A stretch of DNA of 64,000 nt from BOG-1112 sp964611335 (GCA_964611335.1 CAZSXR010000002.1:186001-250000), one strand, 5' to 3'. Counted from the first letter of the stretch, positions 52,362 to 62,365 are shown. The notes: generated by a model not told the origin, from the sequence alone. Numbers and translations are program-made.

Positions 52362-54870
52362 GTGAGCATAAAAAAAAAATCTTGAACTCATAAAACCTCT
52401 CAAACCGAATCAGGTTTACTCCTTTTGCCCCACTGAATATTTTAAATTTGAAGACACACGAAGCATTAAACCAAGTGATGAAATCATTTCTCAAGAAGGT
52501 GCTGTTCAAGCTATTGATGTAGGATTAGGGATCAAAAAACCTGGTTATAATATCTATGTTTCAGGTTATTCGGGAAGTGGGAAAACAGGTGTCATACAAA
52601 GCTTCGTAGAGAAATTTGCTAAAGATCTCGACCCGCCTAATGATTGGATCTATGTCTTTGACTTCCAAAAAAAAGATACCCCTCGAGCTATTCAACTTCA
52701 CACAGGTGAAGGTCATCGTTTTGCGCAACTTATGGATCACTTCATTGAAGATTTGCGACAACAAATACCTTTCGCTTTGCAAAGCGAAGATTATGAACGC
52801 ACTGTGAATACCATTATGTCTCACAGCAGCGAGAAGCAGTCAAAAAAATATGCAGAGTTAGAAAAAATTGCAAAAAAAATGAGTTTTCAACTCAAATCTA
52901 CAAGCATCGGAATTGAAACTATTCCCCTTGTAGAAGGACGAGCCCTCACCGAACGCGAGTACTCAAAACTCTCTGACAAAGAAAAATTTTCCATTGAATC
53001 GAAACGCAGTATTTTAGAACCTATAGTCCTTAAATACGCACGGAAGATTCGAAGTATCGAAGTAAAAACCAAAGAACTTCTCCGCAATTTAGAAAAAGAA
53101 ATCGGTCGTAAAATGGTAGAAGCCGCCATCGAACCTCTCAGCAAGGCTTGTATTAAATACAAAGAATTGACGGAATACCTCCAACAGGTTCGTGATTATA
53201 TAGTCGAAAACCTTTCCGATTTTGTAAATCCTGAAGATCCGAAAATAGAAAATGAGCAACCCTTCCTCATCGAAAGAGATCGCTTTCTCAAATATAAGGT
53301 CAATGTTTTCGTAGACAACAGAAAGGCAAAATGCGCTCCTGTGTTTTTCGAGTCCAATCCTACTTATTACAATCTTTTCGGAAAAATAGAACGCTCTGTA
53401 GAACATGGAATGTACATGACGGATTTTACAAAGATTAAATCCGGATCTATTCACAAAAACAATGGAGGATTTTTAATTGTTGATGCACAGGATGTGTTAA
53501 AACTTCCTTACGTTTGGGAAACTTTGAAAAAAGTTTTACGCAACCGTGAAGGATACATAGAAGAACTCGATGAACACCTTGCTTTGATTCCAGCTTCTGC
53601 ACTGAGACCACAACCAATTCCACTCAATCTCAAAGTTATCATGATGGGTGGAGATGACATCTATCATCTTCTTTTCTCTTTAGATGAAGAATTTCCTAAA
53701 ATCTTCAAGATCAAAGCTGACTTCGATTACAAAATGAACCGCACTAAAGAAAACATAAACGCTTATGCAAATTTCATTGCTACACGATGTCATAAAGAAG
53801 GTCTTCAACACTTCGATGCAAGTGGCGTTGCTGCTATCGTAGAGCATAGTTCGAGGATAGTCGGTGACCAACTGCTCCTCACTACAGAGTTTAGCAAAAT
53901 CAAAGATATTGTAATCGAAGCAGATTTTGTTGCAAAACAGCAGAAACAGAAAATTGTAAAAAGATCCCATGTTGAGAAAGCACTTGAGCAAAAATTCTAT
54001 AGAGTAAATCTGTATGAACGTCACCTGATGGAAATGGTTCGCAACAGAGATATCATGGTATCTATCGATGGTAAAAGAATTGGACAAGTCAATGGTCTTT
54101 CCGTTTATGACTTGGGTGACTATAGTTTTGGTCGCGTTTGTAGAATTACCTGTACAACTTCTATCAGTGATAATGGAATTTTTAACATCGATAGAGCTAG
54201 CAAACTTTCAGGGAAAATTCATGACAAGGGTATGTATATACTCTCAGGGTTCTTAACAGCATTACTAGCACGTCAACAAACTTTGGGAATTTCAGCTAGC
54301 CTTTGTTTTGAACAATCCTACGACACTATCGATGGAGACAGTGCAACAGCCTCCGAACTGATTGCAGTCATTAGTGCCTTGAGTGAAATCCCCGTCAAAC
54401 AGAACATCGCAATAACAGGAAGCTTGAATCAGCTCGGAGACGTTCAACCTGTAGGCGGAATCAATGAAAAAATCGAGGGTTTCTACCGCACATGTAGAAC
54501 GTTAGGGAAAGGCTCCACCTACAAAGTCATCATTCCTATTCAGAACAAAAGTAACCTTATGTTGGACAAAGAAACTCGCAATGCCATCTCAAAAGGCTTT
54601 TTAGAAATATATCCTGTCCGATTTTTCTGGGAAGCCTTTGAAATCGCTACAGGAGTTCCCTTTGGCGTAAAATCTATTCACGAGAAGAAATTCTCTGAAG
54701 GTTCTGCTCTCGAAAATATTCGTAAAAAGCTTGCCCTCGTTGCTCCCAAAAAGATACAGTCGCTCTCAAAACCTGAGCGACCCAAAATTGAACTCAGCAA
54801 AGTCGCAGCAGCAAGGAAAAGGACCCGCAGCAAGAATGCAAAATCTCGGAAAACTTCTAAGCGCTCGTAG
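52362..54870 (+). CDS. Lon-related ATP-dependent protease, start out of frame across a poly(A) run
   Basis: AAGGAG precedes GTG 52362, which reads MSIKKK and meets a stop at 52383. The long frame, from 52372 on, reads LELIKPLKPNQVYSF and has its own stop upstream at 52369. The two join if one A is removed from the ten-A run 52370-52379. The P-loop GYSGSGKTG (52561-52587) lies well before the first in-frame ATG (52732), so that ATG cannot be the real start. The rest is a Lon-like AAA protein with a C-terminal protease: catalytic Ser in DGDSATASE (about 54338) and Lys in GGINEKIEG. Expected length is about 835 residues. Confidence 0.85.
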
Positions 54871-55834
54871 CCATCTCAAAAATTCTCTTCGAAATTTTTT
54901 TGAAACTCATCATTTTATAGAAGTGGATACTCCTATTTTAGTTCCTTGCCCTGGCACCGAACTCCATCTCAATTATTTTAAAACTCAATGGAAAGATCAT
55001 TATTCCAAAGATCACACTCTTTGGATGCGATCCAGTCCTGAACTCGCATTGAAGCGTGCCATTTCAGCAGGCATACCTGCTCTCTACCAAATTGCTCCTT
55101 CTTTCCGAAATCACGGGGAGCTCGGGCCTTGGCATCACCCTGAATTTACAATGTTGGAATACTATCAAGTAGGTGCAAGTTGGGAAAGTTTTCTGAAACT
55201 CTCAGAAAAACTTATTCGTTTCTGTATTAAAGAAATGGCTTTGAAATTTCCTGTAGCTTTATCTGAAAAGACACCTTTGCATTATATAAGTGTTCACGAA
55301 GCCTTTAAAAGATTCGCAGACATAGATTTACAAGATGAAGACCCCTATCTTGCAAATCAAGCAAAAAAGAAAGGGGTACTCTCTATCAATGGAAGTGAAG
55401 ATTTTGAAACTGCATTCTTCAAAATTCTTATCGAAAAAATTGAACCCTCACTCACAAAATTAAATTGGGTAGTACTCTATGATTATCCACCTTCTCAAGC
55501 AGCTCTTGCACGTGTTGAAAACGGATTTGCAAAACGTTTTGAATTCTACATTCAAGGGATTGAACTCAGCAACGGATTCTATGAACTTTGTGACCTTGAA
55601 GAGAATCGAAAACGCATAGTTGAAGTTCACAAAAAAAGAGAACAAGAAGGAAGAGAAGTTCCTAATGAGGATTTCGAATTCTATGCCGCGTTAAAAAAAG
55701 GAATGCCTGAGTGTTTTGGAAATGCTTTGGGTTTTGATCGATTGCTAGCTTTAATTCTTGGAGTGAAAGATCTAGGTGAAGTCATTCCCTTTGCTAGCAT
55801 TTCAAGCAAAACGGGTGCTGTTAAAGACCTGTAG
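54836..55834 (+). CDS. epmA: EF-P beta-lysine ligase EpmA (GenX/PoxA)
   Basis: A 332-residue paralog of the lysyl-tRNA synthetase catalytic core that attaches beta-lysine to elongation factor P. Class II synthetase motifs are present: motif 2 in YQIAPSFRNHGELGPWHHPEFTML (split here as APSFRNHGELG and HHPEFTMLEYY) and motif 3 in NALGFDRLLALILG. There is no anticodon-binding domain. ATG 54836 lies 35 nt inside the Lon-related gene, in another frame. Neither efp nor epmB is in the window. Confidence 0.92.
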   Translation: MQNLGKLLSARSHLKNSLRNFFETHHFIEVDTPILVPCPGTELHLNYFKTQWKDHYSKDHTLWMRSSPELALKRAISAGIPALYQIAPSFRNHGELGPWHHPEFTMLEYYQVGASWESFLKLSEKLIRFCIKEMALKFPVALSEKTPLHYISVHEAFKRFADIDLQDEDPYLANQAKKKGVLSINGSEDFETAFFKILIEKIEPSLTKLNWVVLYDYPPSQAALARVENGFAKRFEFYIQGIELSNGFYELCDLEENRKRIVEVHKKREQEGREVPNEDFEFYAALKKGMPECFGNALGFDRLLALILGVKDLGEVIPFASISSKTGAVKDL

Positions 55835-57182
55835 GTGGGAGACTTAGGCCTGGGAGCGACTCGATAGGAGTTGAAGAATTCGCAGCATTTACCTGACTCG
55901 TTGCATATGCGTTGCCTTGAGCTATGAGTGAATCAACGGAAACAATGGTTTGATCCATCGCGTTCATCTGTGCGATAATATTTTGCATTCTTAATATATC
56001 TTTAGCAATGATTCCCCCTGTTGGATGTTGGCTATCAACACCTTGTACAAGCTCTGTAAAATGTGCGAGCGTTGCAGCAACATTGAACTTCGTCTCATAA
56101 TTCTTCGCTGAAGCAAGAGCGTTTGCCAGTGCCTTCTTTGTTGTAAGACCTTCCTGCGACACCATGCTAGTACCGTAAAGACAACTATTTACACCAGGTT
56201 GAATATTCAAAATTCCAGCTAGTATATTTCCTCCCATCATCTGAGCAAGCATACCTACCATCATAGCACCACCAGCTCCCCCTATAGGCGCTGCAACCAT
56301 GGCTCCTAGAATATTGAGACCGAGCATGATCAGACCTCTCTGGAGGCTTTTCTCTGTTTCAGTAAACGCAAAATATTCATCACAAAGATTCAGTCTCAGT
56401 TCAAATAATTTAGCAGTAACGCGAACATCATCTAGATCTGCGTAAAGTTGACTTTGTGCAGCTGCATATTGCTGACTCAGATTTCGAATCTTATCTATAA
56501 AAGAATTTTGGTAATCCAATAAAGGTTTCGTAAAAGATAAAGCATAACTACAACCATCCAATCCTGTAGTGGAATGAGCCGCGTCGACGCATGGGTTAGC
56601 AACATAATAGAAGGACCCTGATGGCGCAGGCATATCCACATAAGTCGGAGGAGTGAGATACTCACTGACAATTTGACAGTTTTTAGAATCGTTGATCGCC
56701 TGACTCCAGCCCCATTTTTTATCGTTCGCTGAAAGTTTCGCTAAATTATTCTGAATATTTGTCCCCTGAAGCGTCAGCATACTATAACTCGCGGCGCAAC
56801 GTAAAAGCTGCACGTAATCTGCTGTTGTTTTTTTAATTGTCACTTTGGGAAATACAATATTGGGATCATTCACGATGTCTGAAGGAGCTAAAGCCACGTT
56901 CGCTTGTATAGTCGCTGCTACAGTTGCCGGATCAATAGCAGAACTCGTCAAACTTTCAGAAGTTGAACCCCCTTCTGAACCCGAACTTGAACCTGTGTTT
57001 GAACCTGAGCTCGAATTGAAATCTGAATTAGAAAAGACGGGAGTTTTGGAACCTGTGTTTGTTGAAAGTTTCGAATGTGTTGAGCCCAAAACCTGAGACG
57101 AAGATCTTGCAGAGGCTCCCGTCAAGGGTGCTTTCTGTGTACATGCACTTACTAAGAATAAAAGAATGAGTGTATATTTCAT
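55821..57182 (-). CDS. Lipoprotein with central glycine-rich hydrophobic segment (paralog B)
   Basis: ATG 57182 overlaps the stop of the upstream gene as ATGA. A lipobox is seen in LILLFLVSACTQ. The 453-residue protein has a Ser/Thr/Gly linker to about residue 80, then DYVQLLRC, PSGSFYYVANPCV and a helical region. In the middle is a strongly hydrophobic Gly/Ala/Met stretch (IMLGLNILGAMVAAPIGGAG). It shares this plan and several motifs with the gene upstream. No known family. The 3' end overlaps epmA by 14 nt. Confidence 0.7.
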   Translation of the reverse strand: MKYTLILLFLVSACTQKAPLTGASARSSSQVLGSTHSKLSTNTGSKTPVFSNSDFNSSSGSNTGSSSGSEGGSTSESLTSSAIDPATVAATIQANVALAPSDIVNDPNIVFPKVTIKKTTADYVQLLRCAASYSMLTLQGTNIQNNLAKLSANDKKWGWSQAINDSKNCQIVSEYLTPPTYVDMPAPSGSFYYVANPCVDAAHSTTGLDGCSYALSFTKPLLDYQNSFIDKIRNLSQQYAAAQSQLYADLDDVRVTAKLFELRLNLCDEYFAFTETEKSLQRGLIMLGLNILGAMVAAPIGGAGGAMMVGMLAQMMGGNILAGILNIQPGVNSCLYGTSMVSQEGLTTKKALANALASAKNYETKFNVAATLAHFTELVQGVDSQHPTGGIIAKDILRMQNIIAQMNAMDQTIVSVDSLIAQGNAYATSQVNAANSSTPIESLPGLSLPPTGL

Positions 57183-58603
57183 TGTCCTGTCCCTGTGCTT
57201 GTAGTGGTTTGTGATTCTGGTGCAGCCTGAGGAATATTTGGAGTTGTAGGGCACGTTTGTGATGATGTAGTGGACGTACTAACACCACCTATAGCATTCG
57301 TTGCGGCAATTGCAGCTTTCGCATGACATGCATCAAAATTATATTGAGCTTGATTTGCTTGAACAGCAAGAGCTGCTTGACTCATTTGGAGATTCAGACT
57401 TATGCCTTTCCCACAAGAATGAGGAAAATCTTGAGCCTGACTAGCAAGAGCCTGGAACATAGCACTGAAACTCCAACCTCCGAGTGAACTCAAATACCCA
57501 AAAACAGTCATACCTGCGCCAAACCCTCCTGCTTTCATTGCGTTCAACCCTAAATTCTCACCTGAAAGAGCCGCATTCATTGCAACATCAAGTCCTACAG
57601 CAACAAGAGTCACAATTGCGTTCTTTTTCGCAGTATCAACTGCTCGACCATATTCACCACCGGTACACTGAGTAGGAACTCCTTTTGCATCACGTTGACA
57701 AATCGATTGTTGACTGGGGTTTGCACCACATTCACACCATTGGATATAACAAGCATATTGATCTGCTATCTGCTTAGCAGCACTTAGACTTAAAAGAAGG
57801 TTAGCGGAATCCTGATTTGCAAGTTGTAGATACTTACTTTGTGTCTTATCCCGAGTGTTTGCAAAATCTTTAAGAAGAGGTGAAATTGCAACCTGCCGAG
57901 AGCAGTTTCGTGTTGTAAGATTTCCTATATCAGTAAGCCTCTGAGGGCTTACACACTCTCGTACAAGCCAACGATAACTTCCACTAGGTACCCACGCATC
58001 ATAAAACGTTGTTTGCGTAGTTCCCATGGTTAACTGTGAACATCCTGATTTCATCGCAATGGTGAAAAAATCATTATTTGCGTAATAACTATTTCTCTGA
58101 GCTGTACTTAATGATGAAAGCTGAACATCTTGAAGATTGATGGTGTTCATAGGTCCAACAAGAATTGCATTTGCTGGACAACGTACAATTTGAACATAGT
58201 CAGAATCAACAGAAACACCGTAATTCAAGACAGGAGTCTGAGTATTCAAAAAGCTCTGAAGCCCTACCGTCAAAGGAATGGGTAGAAATTCATTACTGTC
58301 GAGATCAAAAGCTGAAACCTGCTGATGACGTGATGGCTGTTGCCCACCGTTATAAGCAGCAATGGACGTGCCTGTAGCGACACCATTGTCTACAGAATTT
58401 CCTTTCCCTAAGAGGGTCGTTCCCTGCGAGTTTTTTGTTCCACTTATTCCATTTGTTCCACTCTTAACGGCATCTCCTGCGGCACTCGTAACTGCATTCC
58501 TTGTAACGGAGTTTAACTTGGGCTGTGTACACCGCCATAAAATGCCAAAACAGAAGAGCAACATAAGAAGATGAAAAGTTATTTTAAGCGAACAATTTTT
58601 CAT
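57179..58603 (-). CDS. Lipoprotein-like protein with central glycine-rich segment (paralog A)
   Basis: ATG 58603 follows AGGAC. The N-terminus (ITFHLLMLLFCFGILWRCTQ) is a signal with an atypical lipobox. The 474-residue protein has a Ser/Gly/Thr linker, then DYVQIVRC, PSGSYRWLVRECV, and a Cys-rich patch (CYIQWCECG). The hydrophobic region IVTLVAVGLDVAMNAALSG continues into a Gly-rich stretch, and the tail is Thr/Ser-rich. The spacing of these blocks matches the downstream gene, so the two are paralogs. The function is unknown; pore or surface roles are conceivable. Confidence 0.7.
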   Translation of the reverse strand: MKNCSLKITFHLLMLLFCFGILWRCTQPKLNSVTRNAVTSAAGDAVKSGTNGISGTKNSQGTTLLGKGNSVDNGVATGTSIAAYNGGQQPSRHQQVSAFDLDSNEFLPIPLTVGLQSFLNTQTPVLNYGVSVDSDYVQIVRCPANAILVGPMNTINLQDVQLSSLSTAQRNSYYANNDFFTIAMKSGCSQLTMGTTQTTFYDAWVPSGSYRWLVRECVSPQRLTDIGNLTTRNCSRQVAISPLLKDFANTRDKTQSKYLQLANQDSANLLLSLSAAKQIADQYACYIQWCECGANPSQQSICQRDAKGVPTQCTGGEYGRAVDTAKKNAIVTLVAVGLDVAMNAALSGENLGLNAMKAGGFGAGMTVFGYLSSLGGWSFSAMFQALASQAQDFPHSCGKGISLNLQMSQAALAVQANQAQYNFDACHAKAAIAATNAIGGVSTSTTSSQTCPTTPNIPQAAPESQTTTSTGTGQ

Positions 58604-58778
58604 ACAATGTCCTGTAAAGCCCTTTAGGTTGTTCTCATCTCTTTTGTAATCTCTCGGAAAACTTTGGGAAAAATTAACTAAGAAAGAATTTCCTGCCTGC
58701 AAAAGCCCTCTCCAAGCTTATCTAGTTGACATCGCTGGACAAACTAAGTTTCTCTTTTGTTTTACAGGGAATTATGAG

Positions 58779-58794
58779 AGAAGAGCGCTCTTCT
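58779..58794. promoter_or_regulatory. 16-bp perfect palindrome between the lipoprotein pair and the translocase
   Basis: AGAAGAGCGCTCTTCT is a perfect palindrome in the 308-nt divergent region. It is a candidate regulator site for either side. A TTGACA without a good -10 partner lies at 58726-58731. Confidence 0.4.
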
Positions 58795-58851
58795 AGCACT
58801 CTGAATCCGTAAGTACTCATTCACTGAATCGAAGATTAACACCTGTGTTTT

Positions 58852-58881
58852 TTGAGAGTGGAAGACAGAGAAGTCTCTCAA
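58852..58881 (+). promoter_or_regulatory. Inverted repeat in the translocase leader
   Basis: TTGAGAG and CTCTCAA pair perfectly with a 16-nt loop, ending 30 nt before the translocase ATG. It may be an operator or a leader stem near the ribosome site. Confidence 0.35.
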
Positions 58882-58911
58882 GATAGCACACCGTTAAAAA
58901 AGTAAGGTATC

Positions 58912-60483
58912 ATGTTTCGCTGTTTTATCGCAAACTTACCTAGTCGGATGCATTCTCTCATGATTGATGGCAGCGCTTCGAGCTCTGACCTTCTCCATAA
59001 GATCATGACCAAACTCAATAGGCTTGGCTTTCCGGTCCCAGAAAAGGGTCGGCTCAGGTTTTTCACCACTCTCATGATCTTCTTCTTAATCGCTTTTATC
59101 TACGATATTTTAAGAACCGTCAAAATTGCGATGGTTATTTCCAGTCAAAATTCAGGCGCAGAAATCATCCCTTTTATAAAAATCTGGGGAATTTTGCCTG
59201 GAACCTTACTGTTTACATTGTTGTTCACAGTACTGGTAAGACGTTTGGGGATCGAAAAAGTTTTCTATGTCATGGTCTCCATCTTTCTCTTATTTTTTCT
59301 ATTTTTCATAACCTTTATTTATCCCAACAGAGACTCTCTTGAATTTCAAAGTGGAGGTCAGTATTTGCAATCCTTACTCCCACCAGGAGCAAAGGGCTTT
59401 GTTGCTATGGTTCGTTATTGGCATTACACACTTTTCTATCTCTTTGCTGAACTCTGGGGAAACATCATTCTAAATATGCTCTTCTGGGGTTTTATCAACG
59501 AGGTTACAGTATTCTCGGATGCAAAACGTTTCTATAGCGTCTTTGCATTGAGCGCAAACATTGCCCCTGTTGTTGCAGGACGTTTCTGTCTTTCCTACAA
59601 AGGGACAAATTGGGAAGACTCTCTTAGATTCTTTTTAATCAGCGTAATGATCGCAGGCTTTGTTCTCTTAGTTCTTTTCTATGCACTGAATCGCATACTC
59701 GGCAAAAATCGTATCGCAGATCCTACATCTTGCCCTCCTCATGATAACGAAGAGATGAAGGGGTTTTCTTTGCTCGAATGCATTCAATTTGTACGCAAAT
59801 CACGGTATCTTCGATATGTTCTGATCATCGTTTTTGGTTACTACATGGTTTACAATCTTGCAGATATTCTTTGGACAGATCAGGTAGGGATAAAGTTCAA
59901 AGGAGATACAGCAGCTCTTAATGAATATTTGAATAAAGTGTCTACAGTCAAAGGTGTGATTGCAACGCTTCTTGCCCTTGTGATTTCTGGAAAAGTTATT
60001 CAAAACTTTGGTTGGTATTCAGCAGCACTTATAACACCAGCGCTCCTAGCTATTACAAGCCTACTCTTTTTCCTTTGTATATTTTTCGATCAAGGTTTCC
60101 TCGGTGATGTTGTCATCAGCCTTTTCACGTCCCCCTTCATTCACATTGTCGTTCTCATCGGAGCTGTACAACACTGTTTGGTGAGAGCCTCTAAATATAC
60201 GGTTTTCGATGCTACAAAAGAAATGGCTTTCATCCCCCTCGATCGTCAAAGTCAACGTATGGGCAAAGCTGTTATCGATGGTATCGGTGCACGTATTGGA
60301 AAATCAGGTGGGTCTTTCGTATTTCAGTTCCTGCTTTATTTCTTGGGAAGTCTTTCTGCTACAGTTCCGTATATTGCCGTGCTAACAGGAGTTATTTTGG
60401 TAGCTTGGTTTTTTGCGATTGGACAGCTTCACAAAGAAATTGAAGCTAAAATTCAGGAACAAGAAGCTGGGGAAAAGATTTAG
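58912..60483 (+). CDS. ATP/ADP-type nucleotide translocase (Tlc/Npt family)
   Basis: A 523-residue inner-membrane protein with about 12 hydrophobic helices. It belongs to the family that lets Rickettsia and Chlamydia import host ATP or other nucleotides. Recognisable blocks are NSGAEIIPFIKIWGILPG, AELWGNIILNMLFWGF and the C-terminal YTVFDATKEMAFIPLD with KAVIDGIGARIGKSGGS. The first 50 residues are soluble. AAGG lies before ATG 58912. Whether it swaps ATP for ADP or takes up nucleotides for synthesis cannot be told from sequence alone. Confidence 0.92.
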   Translation: MFRCFIANLPSRMHSLMIDGSASSSDLLHKIMTKLNRLGFPVPEKGRLRFFTTLMIFFLIAFIYDILRTVKIAMVISSQNSGAEIIPFIKIWGILPGTLLFTLLFTVLVRRLGIEKVFYVMVSIFLLFFLFFITFIYPNRDSLEFQSGGQYLQSLLPPGAKGFVAMVRYWHYTLFYLFAELWGNIILNMLFWGFINEVTVFSDAKRFYSVFALSANIAPVVAGRFCLSYKGTNWEDSLRFFLISVMIAGFVLLVLFYALNRILGKNRIADPTSCPPHDNEEMKGFSLLECIQFVRKSRYLRYVLIIVFGYYMVYNLADILWTDQVGIKFKGDTAALNEYLNKVSTVKGVIATLLALVISGKVIQNFGWYSAALITPALLAITSLLFFLCIFFDQGFLGDVVISLFTSPFIHIVVLIGAVQHCLVRASKYTVFDATKEMAFIPLDRQSQRMGKAVIDGIGARIGKSGGSFVFQFLLYFLGSLSATVPYIAVLTGVILVAWFFAIGQLHKEIEAKIQEQEAGEKI

Positions 60484-61232
60484 AAGTGAGAGGCTTTTTC
60501 TCTTAGATCTTGCGCTTTTTTCAAGAGTTCCTCTTTGCCGGTTTCTCTATTAAAGAGATTCTTATTCTTTCCATAAGGTTCTTCCGAAGCTATATTTTCC
60601 AACGCCATAGCAGCTCTTTCGAGAGCGCGTCGTGCAAGTTCTTTTTCTTCAGGATGGCGTTCTAGAAGGAGCATGCTGTGATAAGCACAGGCATGCCAAA
60701 TATTTTTACGGCAGTAAAAACGTGCGATAAAGTCTTCCGATTTTGCAATGCGCGTCTTTCCTTCTACCATAAGCGCCCTTGCTTCTCCCGCGAAAGAACT
60801 CGAAGGGAACTCTTTAAGAAGACGATCCCATTTCTTTATCGATGTCTGGGTATATTCCTGTTCTCTATCAATTTCAGTAGGAGCATCCTTCCAATAGGAT
60901 AAGCCGACTCGGAACAGGACATAATCGAGTCTTTCATGTTTAGGATGCAGCTTAACAAACTGCTCATAAGCTACTCCAGCTTCGGTAAACTTATTCGTTT
61001 CAAAGTAGCAGTCAGCAATTAAGAGCTCTGCCTCAATAGCATAACGGCTGTAAGGAAAGCGGCTTTTAAATTCGCTTAGCTTTTTTATAGCGATTTCGTA
61101 GTTGTGTTCTTCATAAGACTTCCTTGCAATAGCAAAGGATTCTTGAGGGTTATCCTGTACGAGGGATTTTTCGGAGCACCCAGCCGAAATAAGACCGAGG
61201 AGTACAAGCATCTTAGTCAAATGATTAACCAT
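60480..61232 (-). CDS. bamD: Outer-membrane assembly lipoprotein BamD
   Basis: ATG 61232 follows AGAGG and starts a lipoprotein signal (MLVLLGLISAGCSEKS). The 250-residue protein has the family's TPR pattern: ARKSYEEHNYEIAIKKL, FKSRFPYSRYAIEAEL and FVKLHPKHERLDYVLFRVGL. BamD is an essential part of the BAM complex that inserts barrel proteins into the outer membrane. Its presence supports the Gram-negative reading. Its stop overlaps the translocase stop by 4 nt (convergent). Confidence 0.9.
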   Translation of the reverse strand: MVNHLTKMLVLLGLISAGCSEKSLVQDNPQESFAIARKSYEEHNYEIAIKKLSEFKSRFPYSRYAIEAELLIADCYFETNKFTEAGVAYEQFVKLHPKHERLDYVLFRVGLSYWKDAPTEIDREQEYTQTSIKKWDRLLKEFPSSSFAGEARALMVEGKTRIAKSEDFIARFYCRKNIWHACAYHSMLLLERHPEEKELARRALERAAMALENIASEEPYGKNKNLFNRETGKEELLKKAQDLREKASHF

Positions 61233-61336
61233 TTTCTGCCTCTCATGAAAAAATGTTATAACTGAAGCAAATCTGACCGATACCACTAAACAAAGCAAAT
61301 TCATACGAGAAAGACATTCTTCGGCTTTCAAAATAG

Positions 61337-62281
61337 GTGCATGCATCCATGATGGATCAAAACAGAGAAAAAAAACAGAAACGCATGAAAAAGCGATTCT
61401 ATGGATTGCTAGCAATCCTTCTTTCTTTTCTTTTCCATTTTGGCGTACTCTACGAACTTGGTCAGAAAGATTATAATACCCAACCGAAAAAAAATGCTCT
61501 CCCACAAGGTTACATAAAACTAGATGTACCGAACAAGAAAGATAAGAAAAAAAATATAGACGAAGATGAAAAAGAAAAAAGAATTCTCGAAACCCCACTC
61601 GCACCAACCCAAGCACCTTCTGAAGCTGAATTTCTAGGGCAAAATGATCATCAGGCAAAAAAACTTATGAAAGTGAAAAATCATCTTCAAGCAAAAGCTT
61701 TGGACCCTGGGCTTGCACAAGTTCACGAAAAAAAATCTATGCAAGTTTCACCTCGTAATGAAATTCCCAAAGAAAAAGATGTGAAAACGGAAAAACTACA
61801 AAAAGTAAAAGATATCGGAAGAAATCTATATAAGGAAAACAACGAGCACAAACGCAATCCTTACGAAGACCTTCTTGCAAATTCCACGGAACAACTTGCG
61901 GAATCGCAAATAAAGCAGGGTTATATGGATCACCTCAATGATCTTGTGGAAGAAGGTGAAACGATTGACATGAATACTCGTGAATATCGTTACATCGGGT
62001 ACTTTACAAGCTTAAGAAAAGCAATTGAACTCGTGTGGAATTACCCTAGTGAAGCAGCACGAAGAGGCTTACATGGAGCTGTACTTCTGAAATTTATTAT
62101 TTTAGAAAATGGAAGAGTTTCTAAGGTTCAAGTTATGGAGTCTTCTGGCCACAATATTCTCGATGATGCAATTGTCAATGCAATCCATGCCGCTTCTCCT
62201 TTTGCACCTCTCCCTAAAGGCTTTAAGAAAGAGCATTTAGTGATACGTGGAGCTTTTCATTACGTTCTCGGCAATTATTAG
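61337..62281 (+). CDS. TonB-family energy-transducing protein
   Basis: A 314-residue protein with a basic N-terminus, one membrane helix (LLAILLSFLFHFGVLYEL) and a long Lys/Glu/Pro linker crossing the periplasm. The C-terminal domain at about 220-314 has AIELVWNYPSEAARRGLHGA, VLLKFIILENGRVSKVQV and DAIVNAIHAASPFAPLP, the usual TonB fold. It would couple inner-membrane energy to outer-membrane transporters. No ExbB or ExbD is in the window. It is divergent from bamD; the exact start among the early ATGs is not certain. Confidence 0.87.
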   Translation: MHASMMDQNREKKQKRMKKRFYGLLAILLSFLFHFGVLYELGQKDYNTQPKKNALPQGYIKLDVPNKKDKKKNIDEDEKEKRILETPLAPTQAPSEAEFLGQNDHQAKKLMKVKNHLQAKALDPGLAQVHEKKSMQVSPRNEIPKEKDVKTEKLQKVKDIGRNLYKENNEHKRNPYEDLLANSTEQLAESQIKQGYMDHLNDLVEEGETIDMNTREYRYIGYFTSLRKAIELVWNYPSEAARRGLHGAVLLKFIILENGRVSKVQVMESSGHNILDDAIVNAIHAASPFAPLPKGFKKEHLVIRGAFHYVLGNY

Positions 62282-62365
62282 TCTTCCAAAACTTGCTTAA
62301 ACTCACTCTTTTATGATATGGGAATTTAGTATCACGTTGTCTTCCTGCATCAGAAAGAAACACAT

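Noticed and set aside
52732..54870. Lon-related protease starting at the ATG at 52732
   Set aside because: The same frame is open 360 nt further upstream and encodes the P-loop and conserved N-terminal residues, so a start at 52732 would remove essential parts.
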